From: Candidatus Nanopelagicales bacterium
GTDB lineage: Bacteria; Actinomycetota; Actinomycetes; S36-B12
NCBI GenBank assembly: GCA_017857175.1
Contig: JAFMDS010000020.1
Span: forward strand, 1 to 32,935
Length of the DNA stretch: 32,935 nt
Reading direction: 5' to 3'
Position 1 is the stretch's first letter. The number at the start of each line of letters is the position of its first letter. The notes beneath the pieces were generated by a model that saw only the letters and a list, made by a program, of their open reading frames with translations, did not search any database and was not told the origin of the DNA. Shown here in pieces: positions 1 to 8,135 of the stretch. The position numbers and the translations under genes were made by a program.

Positions 1-984
1 GCAAGTTCGAGCGTGCCAGTGGTGAAGGCTCCCATGAACAGCGATGCTTATGGCGATGCGATTGTTCCCGTGGCTAGAAACGGAACGATTGCCATTGCAA
101 CGATTGCAGGTGCCACGGACATAATCGTGGATGTGCTGGGTTATTACCCGGAAGGTGGTGAGGCGGAAAACAATGCTGAAGTCGTGAGCGACACGATCAT
201 TGCACCCATGACCGAATTCGAACCGCTCGCTCAACCTGCGCCAGCACCCGAAGTGCCGGCGGCACCCGCTGCACCAGAACCTGTTCTCGATGAGGGTGAA
301 TTCATTGGCATTGGCGCTGAGACTGGCTATGAGTCCGCAGCTCAAGGTGCTGTGCAACCAGGTGAAAACCGAACTGTTGCGCTCAACGGCTTACCGGTGA
401 ATGCGACCACTGCTCTAGTGACCGTGACAACGAGTGAGGCTACCAAGAAGGGCAAGCTACGAATTGGTCTTATCGGTGAGAAAGTCAATGCGGCCACACT
501 CAAAGTGCGCAAAGCAAAAACCCGAACCTCAATCTTGGTTGTTCCAGTTGCAGGTGGCGCTGTGCAGATCGCGGCATCGAAGAAACCCTCGTTGCAGGTA
601 AAAGTTGAAGTATTGGGGTATCGGACAGGGGCTGAAGCGCTCTCCGCAAAAGGAATGCGAGCGGCGCGTCTGATTAAAACAAAAATGAATGGCACTGAAG
701 TCAAGGTGGTTAAGGCCACAGGTGTGGGCGATGTGCCTAAGAAGAAAAAGAAAGTGGCCGCAGTAATTCTTCGAGTCACCGCACGTGGCAAAGGAACTGA
801 TGGCCGTCTAGCGGCCTATGCGGTTGGTGGCGTAGATCGCGGCTCTCGCTCCGTCACGATCCCGGCCAAGGGGAAAGCGACTTCGATCGTTGTTGCCGAG
901 GTGGGAGATGAGGGCCTGGTCGCTCTGGGTTCCAATGTTCCAACTAAGGCCATAATTCAGGTCATTGGGTATATCCGCAGGTAG
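1..984 (+). CDS. C-terminal part of a secreted/surface protein with VLGY-type repeats (5' truncated)
   Basis: The frame is open from base 1, so the gene begins outside the window; the visible part ends at the TAG at 982-984. Three beta-rich repeat ends are visible: VDVLGYYPEGG near the left edge, VKVEVLGYRTG in the middle and IIQVIGYIRR at the very C-terminus. Phrases such as GLPVNATTALVTVTTS precede the second end. This resembles the repeated 'VxxVTA...VDVxGYF' modules found at the C-termini of many actinobacterial secreted hydrolases and wall proteins, which is inferred from motif resemblance only. A Pro/Ala/Glu-rich linker separates repeats 1 and 2. The last two repeats are lysine-rich (including a run of five Lys), in contrast to the acidic linker. 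Any catalytic domain would lie upstream. The function is unknown, probably extracellular. Confidence 0.6.
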   Translation, partial: ASSSVPVVKAPMNSDAYGDAIVPVARNGTIAIATIAGATDIIVDVLGYYPEGGEAENNAEVVSDTIIAPMTEFEPLAQPAPAPEVPAAPAAPEPVLDEGEFIGIGAETGYESAAQGAVQPGENRTVALNGLPVNATTALVTVTTSEATKKGKLRIGLIGEKVNAATLKVRKAKTRTSILVVPVAGGAVQIAASKKPSLQVKVEVLGYRTGAEALSAKGMRAARLIKTKMNGTEVKVVKATGVGDVPKKKKKVAAVILRVTARGKGTDGRLAAYAVGGVDRGSRSVTIPAKGKATSIVVAEVGDEGLVALGSNVPTKAIIQVIGYIRR

Positions 985-997
985 GTGCGCTCACGCC

Positions 998-1003
998 TAG
1001 ACT
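998..1003 (+). promoter_or_regulatory. -10 element for leaderless pcrA transcript
   Basis: TAGACT lies exactly 6 nt before the GTG start of pcrA at 1010, and no Shine-Dalgarno sequence is usefully spaced. This arrangement puts the transcription start at or next to the start codon. The same spacing recurs at five other genes in this window. No clear -35 is seen, which is common for actinobacterial -10-driven promoters. Confidence 0.55.
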
Positions 1004-1009
1004 GTTGAG

Positions 1010-3262
1010 GTGTTTAACGAGCCAACTGACCTGCTCTCATCAGAATCGAGCAGTGAACTTGTTGCCGATCTCAACCCTGCCCAACGAATGGCAGTTGAGC
1101 ACCGCGGTTCGCCATTACTCATTGTTGCGGGCGCAGGTTCGGGCAAGACTCGGGTTCTCACTCGGCGGATCGCGCATCTACTAGCCACGGGCTCGGCTCA
1201 CCCAGGGGAGATTCTGGCCATCACGTTTACCAATAAAGCCGCAGCTGAAATGCGTGAACGCGTTGTTGAACTAGTGGGTCCGGCGGCTCGATCCATGTGG
1301 GTGTCCACTTTTCACAGTGCATGCGTTCGAATATTGCGCGCTGAGGCACATCGACTGGGCATCAAGAGCAACTTCACCATCTACGACACATCTGACTCAC
1401 TTCGACTGATCACTTTAATCCTGCGCGACCTCAATATCGACTCGAAAACGCACCGTCCGAGAGCAATGCTCACTCGAATTTCATCGGCAAAAAATGAATT
1501 GATGGATCATGAGACCTTCGCGGCACAGGCAGAGAGTGAAATCGATAAAATTGTGGCCGAGATTTACCGCGATTACCAAAATCGACTGACCCTTGCTAAC
1601 GCTTTCGATTTTGATGACCTCATTGGCTCAACCGTTGCCCTCCTGCAACTGTTCCCTGAGGTGGCCAACCATTATCGCCGTCGGTTCCGACACATCATGG
1701 TGGATGAATATCAAGATACCAACCATGCGCAGTACACACTCATCAAAGAATTAGTGGGCACAGGTGCCGATGGCATCGCACCAGGGGAGTTATGCGTTGT
1801 CGGTGACGCTGATCAGTCAATCTACGCTTTCCGTGGGGCGACCATTCGAAATATTGAAGAATTCGAGCGTGATTACCCAAATGCAAAAACAATTTTGTTG
1901 GAGCAGAACTATCGCTCAACACAAACAATTTTGACAGCTGCAAATGCGGTCATTGCAAAAAATAATTCGCGCAGGGCTAAAAACCTCTGGACCGATGCGG
2001 GCGATGGGGACTTAATCGTTGCCTACGTTGGCGATGATGAGCACGATGAAGCCGCATTCATCGCCCGTGAAATTGACAGGCTGGCTGATTCAGGCACCTC
2101 GCGCGCAGGTGACACTGCTGTTTTTTATCGAACGAATGCGCAATCTCGCGCTGTTGAAGAAGTTTTCATTCGCACTGGAATGCCATACAAAGTCGTTGGT
2201 GGTGTCCGCTTTTATGAGCGCAAGGAAGTTAAAGATGTTCTCGCTTACTTGCGAGCTATTGTTAACCCAGCGGATGAAGTCTCACTACGGCGAATCTTGA
2301 ATACCCCAAAACGAGGTATCGGTGAGAGGGCCGAGGCAATGGTGGGTGCCTTCGCTGACCGTGAACGCATTTCATTTTTCGATGCTCTTGTTCGTGCGGA
2401 TCAAGCACCGGGAATAGCAACTCGATCGGTGACGGCCATTGCGAAGTTCGTCGACTTGCTCAGTGAACTTCGAACTCTTCATGAGGCTGGCTCGAAGCCA
2501 GCCGTCATGATTCAAGCAGTCGTAGAGCACAGTGGGCTCCTTGCTGAATTGCGGGCATCTATTGACTTGCAAGATGAAGGCCGCATTGAAAACCTCGCTG
2601 AGTTGGAATCCGTTGCGGCTGCTTACAGTGTTGATAACCCTGAGGGGACCTTGAGCGAGTTTTTAGAGCAGGTGTCACTTGTCGCGGATGCTGATGAAAT
2701 CCCCGATGGTGAAGATCACGGCGGTGTTGTCACGCTCATGACATTGCACACCGCCAAAGGGCTCGAGTTTCCCACGGTCTTTCTCACTGGAATGGAGGAG
2801 GGGATCTTCCCGCACGCCCGGTCATTCTCTGATTCCAAGGAGTTGGAAGAGGAACGCCGCTTGGCCTACGTGGGCATTACGCGTGCACGCGAACGGCTTT
2901 ATGTCACGCGGTCTCTAGTGCGTTCTGCCTGGGGGAGTCCGGCCTATAACCCCGAAAGTAGATTCTTGGGTGAGATCCCTGAAACGGCCATACGTTGGGA
3001 GCGAGAAGCGCCGAATAATTCCATGTTTAGTGGTTCGTCTACGAGCAGTTTTGATACAGGGGTTCGTCGGGGTGGCAAGTCTGTGGGAACCTCGATAACC
3101 ATTTCATTGAAACCAGGTGATCGAGTCACCCATGAAAAGTTCGGGCTCGGTACTGTCGTGGAAACGGGTGGCAGCGGCGATCGTGCAGATGCATCGATTG
3201 ACTTTGGCTCGGCAGGTATCAAAAGACTTCTGCTGCGTTATGCGCCTGTTGAAAAACTCTAG
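1010..3262 (+). CDS. pcrA: ATP-dependent DNA helicase UvrD/PcrA (superfamily 1A)
   Basis: A 750-residue 3'-5' DNA helicase that unwinds DNA in nucleotide-excision and mismatch-type repair and displaces proteins such as RecA from DNA. The helicase motifs appear in order: Q-motif region LNPAQRMAVEH, Walker A GAGSGKTRVL (about residues 41-50), motif II DEYQDTNHAQ, motif III GDADQSIYAFRGA, motif V TLHTAKGLEFP and motif VI EERRLAYVGITRARERL. The C-terminus carries the small Tudor-like domain (GDRVTHEKFGLGTVVE) known in PcrA/UvrD to contact RNA polymerase. Length and domain order are typical. The GTG start is chosen because it follows a TAGACT hexamer by 6 nt. The gene converges on the malic enzyme gene, with only 6 bp between the stop codons. 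Confidence 0.95.
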   Translation: MFNEPTDLLSSESSSELVADLNPAQRMAVEHRGSPLLIVAGAGSGKTRVLTRRIAHLLATGSAHPGEILAITFTNKAAAEMRERVVELVGPAARSMWVSTFHSACVRILRAEAHRLGIKSNFTIYDTSDSLRLITLILRDLNIDSKTHRPRAMLTRISSAKNELMDHETFAAQAESEIDKIVAEIYRDYQNRLTLANAFDFDDLIGSTVALLQLFPEVANHYRRRFRHIMVDEYQDTNHAQYTLIKELVGTGADGIAPGELCVVGDADQSIYAFRGATIRNIEEFERDYPNAKTILLEQNYRSTQTILTAANAVIAKNNSRRAKNLWTDAGDGDLIVAYVGDDEHDEAAFIAREIDRLADSGTSRAGDTAVFYRTNAQSRAVEEVFIRTGMPYKVVGGVRFYERKEVKDVLAYLRAIVNPADEVSLRRILNTPKRGIGERAEAMVGAFADRERISFFDALVRADQAPGIATRSVTAIAKFVDLLSELRTLHEAGSKPAVMIQAVVEHSGLLAELRASIDLQDEGRIENLAELESVAAAYSVDNPEGTLSEFLEQVSLVADADEIPDGEDHGGVVTLMTLHTAKGLEFPTVFLTGMEEGIFPHARSFSDSKELEEERRLAYVGITRARERLYVTRSLVRSAWGSPAYNPESRFLGEIPETAIRWEREAPNNSMFSGSSTSSFDTGVRRGGKSVGTSITISLKPGDRVTHEKFGLGTVVETGGSGDRADASIDFGSAGIKRLLLRYAPVEKL

Positions 3263-3268
3263 GAGTTC

Positions 3269-4645
3269 CTACTCGGAGGCGTGAATAACTGCCGCGGCAA
3301 CCGCAGGTGCAACCGATGGGTCAAACACACTTGGCACGATATACACGGGTGAGAGTGCTTCCTCGGAAACGCACTGAGCAATCGCTTCAGCAGATGCGAT
3401 CAAGACTTTCTCGGTGATCTTGATGGCCCCACTGTCGAGTAATCCCCTAAAAATGCCGGGAAATGCCAGAACGTTATTGATCTGATTGGGGTAGTCACTG
3501 CGGCCCGTTGCAACGACCTTGGCAAATTTGGCAGCCTCGATCGGATTGATTTCGGGATCAGGATTGGCCAGCGCGAACACAATCGAGTCCATGGCCATGG
3601 TGGAAACATCCTGCGCTGTGATCAGGTTCGGCTGTGACACGCCAATAAAGACATCGGCCCCCACCAGAGCCTCTTGCAAGGTGCCAGCAAAGTCATTGGG
3701 ATTCGTCCGTTGCGCCAAATCCATGCGGGCTGGATCCAAATTCGTTCGCGCAGAGTGGACAGCACCCTTGGAGTCAAAAAGCGTGATGTCTTTGACGCCA
3801 GCGACTAGCAAGAGATCTGCAACCGCTGCCCCGGCGGCACCTGCTCCAGACATGACGATGGTGAGATTGGCAAGTTCTTTGTTGACTAATTTGGCCGCAT
3901 TGATTAGTGCAGCCAGCACGACAACTGCGGTGCCGTGTTGATCGTCGTGGAAAACGGGAATGTTAAGGCGTTTGCGCAGTTCGCGTTCCACTTCAAAACA
4001 GCGAGGAGCAGAAATGTCTTCGAGATTGATGCCGCCAAACCCGGGTGCGATGATCTCGACGGTTCGAATGATTTCATCGACGTCCTGAGTGTCGAGGCAG
4101 ATTGGCCAAGCATCGACGTTGGCAAACTTTTTGAATAGTGCCGCCTTACCCTCCATGACGGGCATTGATGCTTCGGGTCCAATGTTTCCTAGTCCAAGAA
4201 CCGCTGAGCCGTCCGTGACAACTGCGACGGTGTTGCGCTTGATCGTGAGATTTCGAGCATCTTCGGGGTTCTCCGCTATGGCAGAGCAGACGCGGGCAAC
4301 GCCGGGTGTGTAGGCGCGTGCGAGATCCGTGCGGTTGCGCAGCGGAACCTTGAGCCCAACTTCAATTTTTCCACCGAGATGTATGAGAAATACAGAGTCA
4401 CTAATTTTATTGACGGTGCAGCCCTCAATCGTATTGAGAGAATCACGGATCTCTTCCGCATGCTCAGGGTCCCGCGCCAAGGCACTCAGGTCCAAAACGG
4501 TGACCTCGTGACCGGAGTCGGTGACATCCAGCCCCGTGATGACCGCGCCCGCTTTGGTGACCGTGGTCACAATGGCACCGGAGGCGTGAACTTCGGGAGT
4601 TACGTGCATGCGAATAACAATTGAGTAAGCAGATCCATGAGCCAT
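3269..4645 (-). CDS. NAD(P)-dependent malic enzyme with N-terminal ACT domain
   Basis: A 458-residue cytosolic enzyme that decarboxylates malate oxidatively to pyruvate and CO2. Residues about 7-95 form an ACT-like domain, probably a regulatory amino-acid-sensing module as in other ACT-fused malic enzymes. The malic N-domain follows, with the catalytic tyrosine in YTPGVARV (Tyr112) and lysine in [12 protein letters not shown] (Lys167). Metal-binding acids lie in [15 protein letters not shown] and [10 protein letters not shown]. The NAD(P)-binding domain begins with a glycine-rich loop ([14 protein letters not shown], about residue 267). Coenzyme preference cannot be told from sequence. The ATG is preferred because TAAAGT lies 6 nt upstream. 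The gene is divergent from the B12-binding protein gene. Whether the cell uses it as ME for anaplerosis or NADPH supply is inference. Confidence 0.93.
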   Translation of the reverse strand: MAHGSAYSIVIRMHVTPEVHASGAIVTTVTKAGAVITGLDVTDSGHEVTVLDLSALARDPEHAEEIRDSLNTIEGCTVNKISDSVFLIHLGGKIEVGLKVPLRNRTDLARAYTPGVARVCSAIAENPEDARNLTIKRNTVAVVTDGSAVLGLGNIGPEASMPVMEGKAALFKKFANVDAWPICLDTQDVDEIIRTVEIIAPGFGGINLEDISAPRCFEVERELRKRLNIPVFHDDQHGTAVVVLAALINAAKLVNKELANLTIVMSGAGAAGAAVADLLLVAGVKDITLFDSKGAVHSARTNLDPARMDLAQRTNPNDFAGTLQEALVGADVFIGVSQPNLITAQDVSTMAMDSIVFALANPDPEINPIEAAKFAKVVATGRSDYPNQINNVLAFPGIFRGLLDSGAIKITEKVLIASAEAIAQCVSEEALSPVYIVPSVFDPSVAPAVAAAVIHASE

Positions 4646-4651
4646 GGCACG

Positions 4652-4657
4652 ACTTTA
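4652..4657 (-). promoter_or_regulatory. -10 element for leaderless malic-enzyme transcript
   Basis: On the minus strand TAAAGT is followed by six bases and then the ATG at 4645. There is no Shine-Dalgarno sequence, so a leaderless mRNA is likely. It shares the 85-bp intergenic space with the divergent promoter of the B12-binding gene. Confidence 0.5.
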
Positions 4658-4718
4658 GAGGCAGGGCCTTGCGGCGGTACAATCGACCAACTGAGTTAAT
4701 CCTTAAAGTCGCATGGGC

Positions 4719-4724
4719 TACCCT
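4719..4724 (+). promoter_or_regulatory. -10 element for leaderless B12-binding protein transcript
   Basis: TACCCT is followed by six bases and the ATG at 4731. A weak -35-like TTAATC sits 17 bp upstream at 4696-4701. This hexamer supports 4731 rather than the in-frame ATG at 4713 as the start, because 4713 lies upstream of the promoter element. Confidence 0.5.
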
Positions 4725-4730
4725 GTAGAT

Positions 4731-5147
4731 ATGGCAGATAAGACTCGCCCCATCAGAATTGTTATTGCGAAACCAGGTCTCGATGGTCACGATCGCGGAG
4801 CCAAGGTTATTGCTCGAGCTTTGCGCGATGCTGGCTTCGAAGTTATCTACACGGGGCTACATCAAACACCAGCTGCAATTGTTCAAGCAGCTGTCCAAGA
4901 AGACGCTGATGTCATTGGTATTTCTATTCTTTCCGGAGCTCACTTGACTCTGTTCCCTGAGCTAATGAGTCAATTGGCCCAGGCCGATGCATCAGACATT
5001 GTGGTCTTTGGCGGAGGAATCATTCCGGAGTCCGACATTGAAGAGTTAAAGGCGATTGGTGTTGCAGAGATATTCACACCGGGCACGCCAACCTCCGATG
5101 TCGTGGACTGGGTGCACAACAATGTTGGGGTCCATTCAACTTCCTGA
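4731..5147 (+). CDS. Stand-alone cobalamin-binding subunit of an acyl-CoA mutase (methylmalonyl-/isobutyryl-CoA mutase small chain type)
   Basis: A 138-residue protein consisting only of the B12-binding fold that forms the C-terminus of methylmalonyl-CoA mutase. The base-off/His-on signature DxHxxG is present as DGHDRG (His20, the lower axial cobalt ligand), followed by the SxL motif (ISILSG) and the GGG motif (VFGGGIIP). Separate small chains of this size are known as IcmB of isobutyryl-CoA mutase and as small subunits of split methylmalonyl-CoA mutases; sequence alone does not separate these. The catalytic large subunit is not in this window. The position just upstream of sucCD fits a role in feeding methylmalonyl-CoA carbon into succinyl-CoA. 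Start chosen from the -10 spacing; the ATG 18 nt upstream is in frame but less likely. Confidence 0.88.
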   Translation: MADKTRPIRIVIAKPGLDGHDRGAKVIARALRDAGFEVIYTGLHQTPAAIVQAAVQEDADVIGISILSGAHLTLFPELMSQLAQADASDIVVFGGGIIPESDIEELKAIGVAEIFTPGTPTSDVVDWVHNNVGVHSTS

Positions 5148-5201
5148 CTGGATGGGTTGTAAATCACATTCAGGCCAGTGTTGCCTCGAACGCTGAAAGA
5201 C

Positions 5202-5207
5202 TAGACT
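5202..5207 (+). promoter_or_regulatory. Putative -10 element of the sucCD promoter
   Basis: TAGACT lies 36 nt upstream of the sucC GTG, with a weak -35-like TTGCCT 15 bp upstream. In contrast to the leaderless genes, sucC has a good Shine-Dalgarno AAGGAG (5233-5238) 5 nt before the start, so a short leader of about 30 nt is expected. Confidence 0.4.
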
Positions 5208-5243
5208 CGGGTCTCACCTGTTTAGTGAACTCAAGGAGTAAGC

Positions 5244-6419
5244 GTGGATCTGTACGAATACCAAGCCAAGCAACTATTCGGCAAACACCAACTCCCCATC
5301 ACCTCGGGTGATGTGTGCGAGACCGTTGACCAAGCGGTCGCAATGGCGGAGTCCATTGGCGGCCCCGTTGTGGTCAAAGCGCAAGTCAAGACCGGTGGGC
5401 GTGGCAAGGCCGGCGGCGTAAAGCTGGCGAAGAATTCCGAGGAAACCCGCGAGGTTGCCACCGCAATCCTAGGCATGGACATCAAGGGTCACACGGTCCA
5501 CAAAGTCCTAGTCGCTGATGCAGCTGACATCGCCGAGGAATATTACGTCTCATTCCTTCTCGATCGCGCCAATCGTTGTTTCTTGGCCATGGCGAGCGTC
5601 GAGGGTGGCGTTGAAATCGAAGAGGTCGCAGTAAACAACCCTGACGCACTCGCGAAAATCAGGGTCGATGCACTTGAGGGTGTCGGCCCGGAAAAAGCTC
5701 GCGAAATCGTCGAAGCAGCAAAGTTCCCTGAGGCCATCAGGTCTCAGGTGGCCGACATCTTGGTCACGCTGTGGGAAATTACGGTCCGCGAGGATGCCAC
5801 TCTCGTTGAAGTTAACCCACTCGTGTTAACGCCAACAGGTGAGGTACTCGCCCTTGACGGCAAGGTCACGATCGATGACAATGCTGCATTCCGTCAACCA
5901 GGGCATGCAGATTTTGCTGATTCAGCGATTGATCCCATTGAGGCCCGTGCCAAGTCTTTGCATCTGAATTACGTCAAATTGGATGGCGACGTTGGAATCG
6001 TGGGCAATGGCGCGGGACTTGTCATGAGCACACTTGATGTTGTGGCCTATGCGGGTGAGGAGTTTGGAGGCATCAAGCCGGCCAACTTCCTTGATATTGG
6101 TGGTGGAGCTTCGGCTGAAGTGATGGCCAATGGTCTGGACATTGTGTTGAACGATCCAGATGTACAAGCAGTGTTCGTCAATATCTTTGGTGGCATCACC
6201 GCATGTGATGCTGTCGCTAACGGAATTTTGCAGGCAATTGAACAGCTGGGTGATTCGGTGACCAAGCCGATTGTCTGCCGCATTGATGGCAACAATGCAC
6301 CGGAGGGCCGCAAAATTCTTCAGGACTCGAACCACGAACTCATTGAACTTGTTGACACCATGGATGCCGCGGCACGCAGAGTTGCAGAACTGGCTGCTGC
6401 CCGTAAAGGAGCGAAATAA
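5244..6419 (+). CDS. sucC: Succinyl-CoA synthetase (ADP/GDP-forming), beta subunit
   Basis: A 391-residue beta chain of succinate-CoA ligase, the TCA-cycle enzyme that interconverts succinyl-CoA and succinate with nucleotide phosphorylation. The N-terminus [18 protein letters not shown] opens the ATP-grasp domain. [20 protein letters not shown] carries nucleotide/metal-binding residues. The C-terminal CoA-ligase domain contains [12 protein letters not shown] and [10 protein letters not shown]. Full length for the family. A GTG start follows AAGGAG by 5 nt. It is cotranscribed with sucD, whose ATG begins 2 nt after this stop. Confidence 0.96.
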   Translation: MDLYEYQAKQLFGKHQLPITSGDVCETVDQAVAMAESIGGPVVVKAQVKTGGRGKAGGVKLAKNSEETREVATAILGMDIKGHTVHKVLVADAADIAEEYYVSFLLDRANRCFLAMASVEGGVEIEEVAVNNPDALAKIRVDALEGVGPEKAREIVEAAKFPEAIRSQVADILVTLWEITVREDATLVEVNPLVLTPTGEVLALDGKVTIDDNAAFRQPGHADFADSAIDPIEARAKSLHLNYVKLDGDVGIVGNGAGLVMSTLDVVAYAGEEFGGIKPANFLDIGGGASAEVMANGLDIVLNDPDVQAVFVNIFGGITACDAVANGILQAIEQLGDSVTKPIVCRIDGNNAPEGRKILQDSNHELIELVDTMDAAARRVAELAAARKGAK

Positions 6420-6421
6420 TA

Positions 6422-7288
6422 ATGTCTATCTGGCTGAACTCAGACAGCAAGATCCTCGTCCAAGGAATGACTGGTTCCGAGGGTACAAAGCACACCCGCC
6501 GCATGGTGGCGAGCGGAGCCAAAGTCGTTGCAGGTGTGACTCCGGGCAAAGCTGGCCAAGAAGTTGACGGCATTCCCGTTTACAACAACGTGGCGGATGC
6601 CATGGCTGCGACCGGAGCAAATGTTTCTGTTGTTTTTGTTCCACCAAAATTCGCCAAAGCAGCTGTTGAAGAAGCCGTCGATGCCAAGATTCCGCTGTGT
6701 GTTGTGATCACCGAGGGAATCCCGGTTCATGACACGGCGCAATTCTTTCAATATGCAGTGAACGCTGGCACCACTCGGATTATCGGGCCAAACTGTCCTG
6801 GAATTATTAGTCCAGGACAATCCAATGCAGGAATTATTCCTGCTGACATCACCCAGCCGGGGCGCATTGGGCTGGTGTCAAAGTCAGGCACGCTGACCTA
6901 TCAAATGATGTACGAATTGCGTGACTTCGGCTTTTCCACCTGCGTCGGCATTGGTGGCGATCCAATCATTGGGACAACGCATATCGATGCACTTGAAGCA
7001 TTCCAGAATGACCCTGACACCGATGCCATCGTGATGATCGGAGAAATCGGTGGTGATGCTGAGGAACGTGCTGCAGCGTTCATCAAAGAGCATGTGACAA
7101 AGCCCGTTGTCGGTTACGTTGCCGGTTTCACTGCACCTGAAGGCAAGACAATGGGTCACGCTGGAGCGATCGTTTCAGGTTCGTCGGGCACTGCTGCTGC
7201 AAAGCAGGAGGCTCTGGAGGCGGCTGGTGTGAAAGTGGGACGCACACCGAGTGCGACCGCTGCACTCATGCGTGAAATTCTTTCGTAG
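6422..7288 (+). CDS. sucD: Succinyl-CoA synthetase, alpha subunit
   Basis: A 288-residue alpha chain that carries the phosphohistidine intermediate. The Rossmann CoA-binding domain starts with [28 protein letters not shown] and [13 protein letters not shown] are standard. The active-site histidine is His246 in [19 protein letters not shown] near the end of sucC serves as its ribosome-binding site. The stop codon TAG (7286-7288) is immediately followed by an ATG that starts a chain of tiny coupled reading frames leading into the TauE/SafE gene. Confidence 0.97.
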   Translation: MSIWLNSDSKILVQGMTGSEGTKHTRRMVASGAKVVAGVTPGKAGQEVDGIPVYNNVADAMAATGANVSVVFVPPKFAKAAVEEAVDAKIPLCVVITEGIPVHDTAQFFQYAVNAGTTRIIGPNCPGIISPGQSNAGIIPADITQPGRIGLVSKSGTLTYQMMYELRDFGFSTCVGIGGDPIIGTTHIDALEAFQNDPDTDAIVMIGEIGGDAEERAAAFIKEHVTKPVVGYVAGFTAPEGKTMGHAGAIVSGSSGTAAAKQEALEAAGVKVGRTPSATAALMREILS

Positions 7289-7322
7289 ATGATCAAGCTC
7301 AGATGATCAAGCTCAGATGATC
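7287..7322 (+). repeat. 14-bp tandem repeat linking sucD to the TauE/SafE gene
   Basis: Two perfect copies of AGATGATCAAGCTC (7287-7300, 7301-7314) and the first 8 bases of a third (7315-7322). Each copy contains an ATG. The first two ATGs (7289, 7303) each open a five-codon frame (MIKLR) whose TGA overlaps the next ATG as ATGA. The third ATG (7317) is the start of the permease. With the sucD stop directly before the first ATG, this gives stop/start contacts at 7286-7291, 7303-7306 and 7317-7320. Confidence 0.9.
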
Positions 7323-8078
7323 TCTGAGTGGAGCACGCTCTCCATTGCGATCATTGCAGCGGCAATTTTCTTGTATGGCATGTCGAAAACAGCCATGCCT
7401 GTTGCAGGTGTTGTTGCTGGTCCAGTCCTAGCGGCCGTTCTCACTCCAGGTGTGGCATCTGCATTTGCCATCCCACTTCTGCTCGTAGGTGACATTTACG
7501 CCCTCGCCCTATACCGATCTCACGTGAATTGGCCACTCATTCTCCGCCTCATTCCAGGCGTACTCGCGGGCCTGTTACTGACGGCGTTCCTTTTCACAAT
7601 CCTTTCGCCTGCAACCCTGAGTCGCATGCTTGGGGTTCTGATATTGATTTCGGTACTGCTTGAAGTGGTCAGAATGCGCCAGAACAGCGACTCAGAAAAA
7701 GCGGAAGACAATTCTCGAGTACGCGTGGTTAAAGCAGGATTCTTTGGTGTACTTGCGGGCATGACATCCATGGCGGCTAATGCAGGTGGGACTGCCATGA
7801 GTCTCTACCTGATAAACATGCGGGTTTCCACGATCACGTTCATGGGAACCTCGGCATGGTTCTTCCTATTTGTAAACCTAACAAAAGTTCCGTTGCTCAT
7901 CAATCTTGATCTTCTCACTACCCAAACCTTGCTCTCAGGGGCTTGGTTCGTCCCTGTCGTGATTGCCGGCGCAGCGGTTGGGTCGGTGATATTTCGCCAT
8001 TTGCCCAAGATTTGGTTTTACCGGATCGCTCTGGTGCTCAGCTCCTTGGCGGCCCTTTGGTTGCTCATTCACGGATAG
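7317..8078 (+). CDS. TauE/SafE-family membrane permease (sulfite/sulfonate-type anion exporter)
   Basis: A 253-residue polytopic membrane protein with about eight hydrophobic segments. The two halves carry the family hallmarks: an N-terminal YGMSKTAMPVAGVVAGPVLA and an internal repeat GFFGVLAGMTSMAANAGGTAM. The family is linked to export or import of sulfite, sulfoacetate or other organic anions; the substrate here is unknown. There is no Shine-Dalgarno sequence at the start, so translation probably relies on reinitiation from sucD through the 14-bp repeat. Placement behind sucCD would allow a role in carboxylate or sulfonate traffic, but that is speculation. Confidence 0.88.
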   Translation: MISEWSTLSIAIIAAAIFLYGMSKTAMPVAGVVAGPVLAAVLTPGVASAFAIPLLLVGDIYALALYRSHVNWPLILRLIPGVLAGLLLTAFLFTILSPATLSRMLGVLILISVLLEVVRMRQNSDSEKAEDNSRVRVVKAGFFGVLAGMTSMAANAGGTAMSLYLINMRVSTITFMGTSAWFFLFVNLTKVPLLINLDLLTTQTLLSGAWFVPVVIAGAAVGSVIFRHLPKIWFYRIALVLSSLAALWLLIHG

Positions 8079-8123
8079 CTCGTTTTACCGAGTGGTGAAA
8101 ACCGGATTGGGCCACCTTTTCGT

Positions 8124-8129
8124 TAGATT
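8124..8129 (+). promoter_or_regulatory. -10 element for leaderless transcript of the perM-purNH operon
   Basis: TAGATT is followed by six bases and the GTG at 8136. No Shine-Dalgarno sequence is present in between. This probably starts the operon that runs through purH. Confidence 0.55.
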
Positions 8130-8135
8130 GGGTCA

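Noticed and set aside
342-791. Minus-strand frame of 149 codons opposite the surface-protein repeats
   Set aside because: The plus strand encodes three recognisable repeats in one continuous frame; the antisense frame is a composition shadow.
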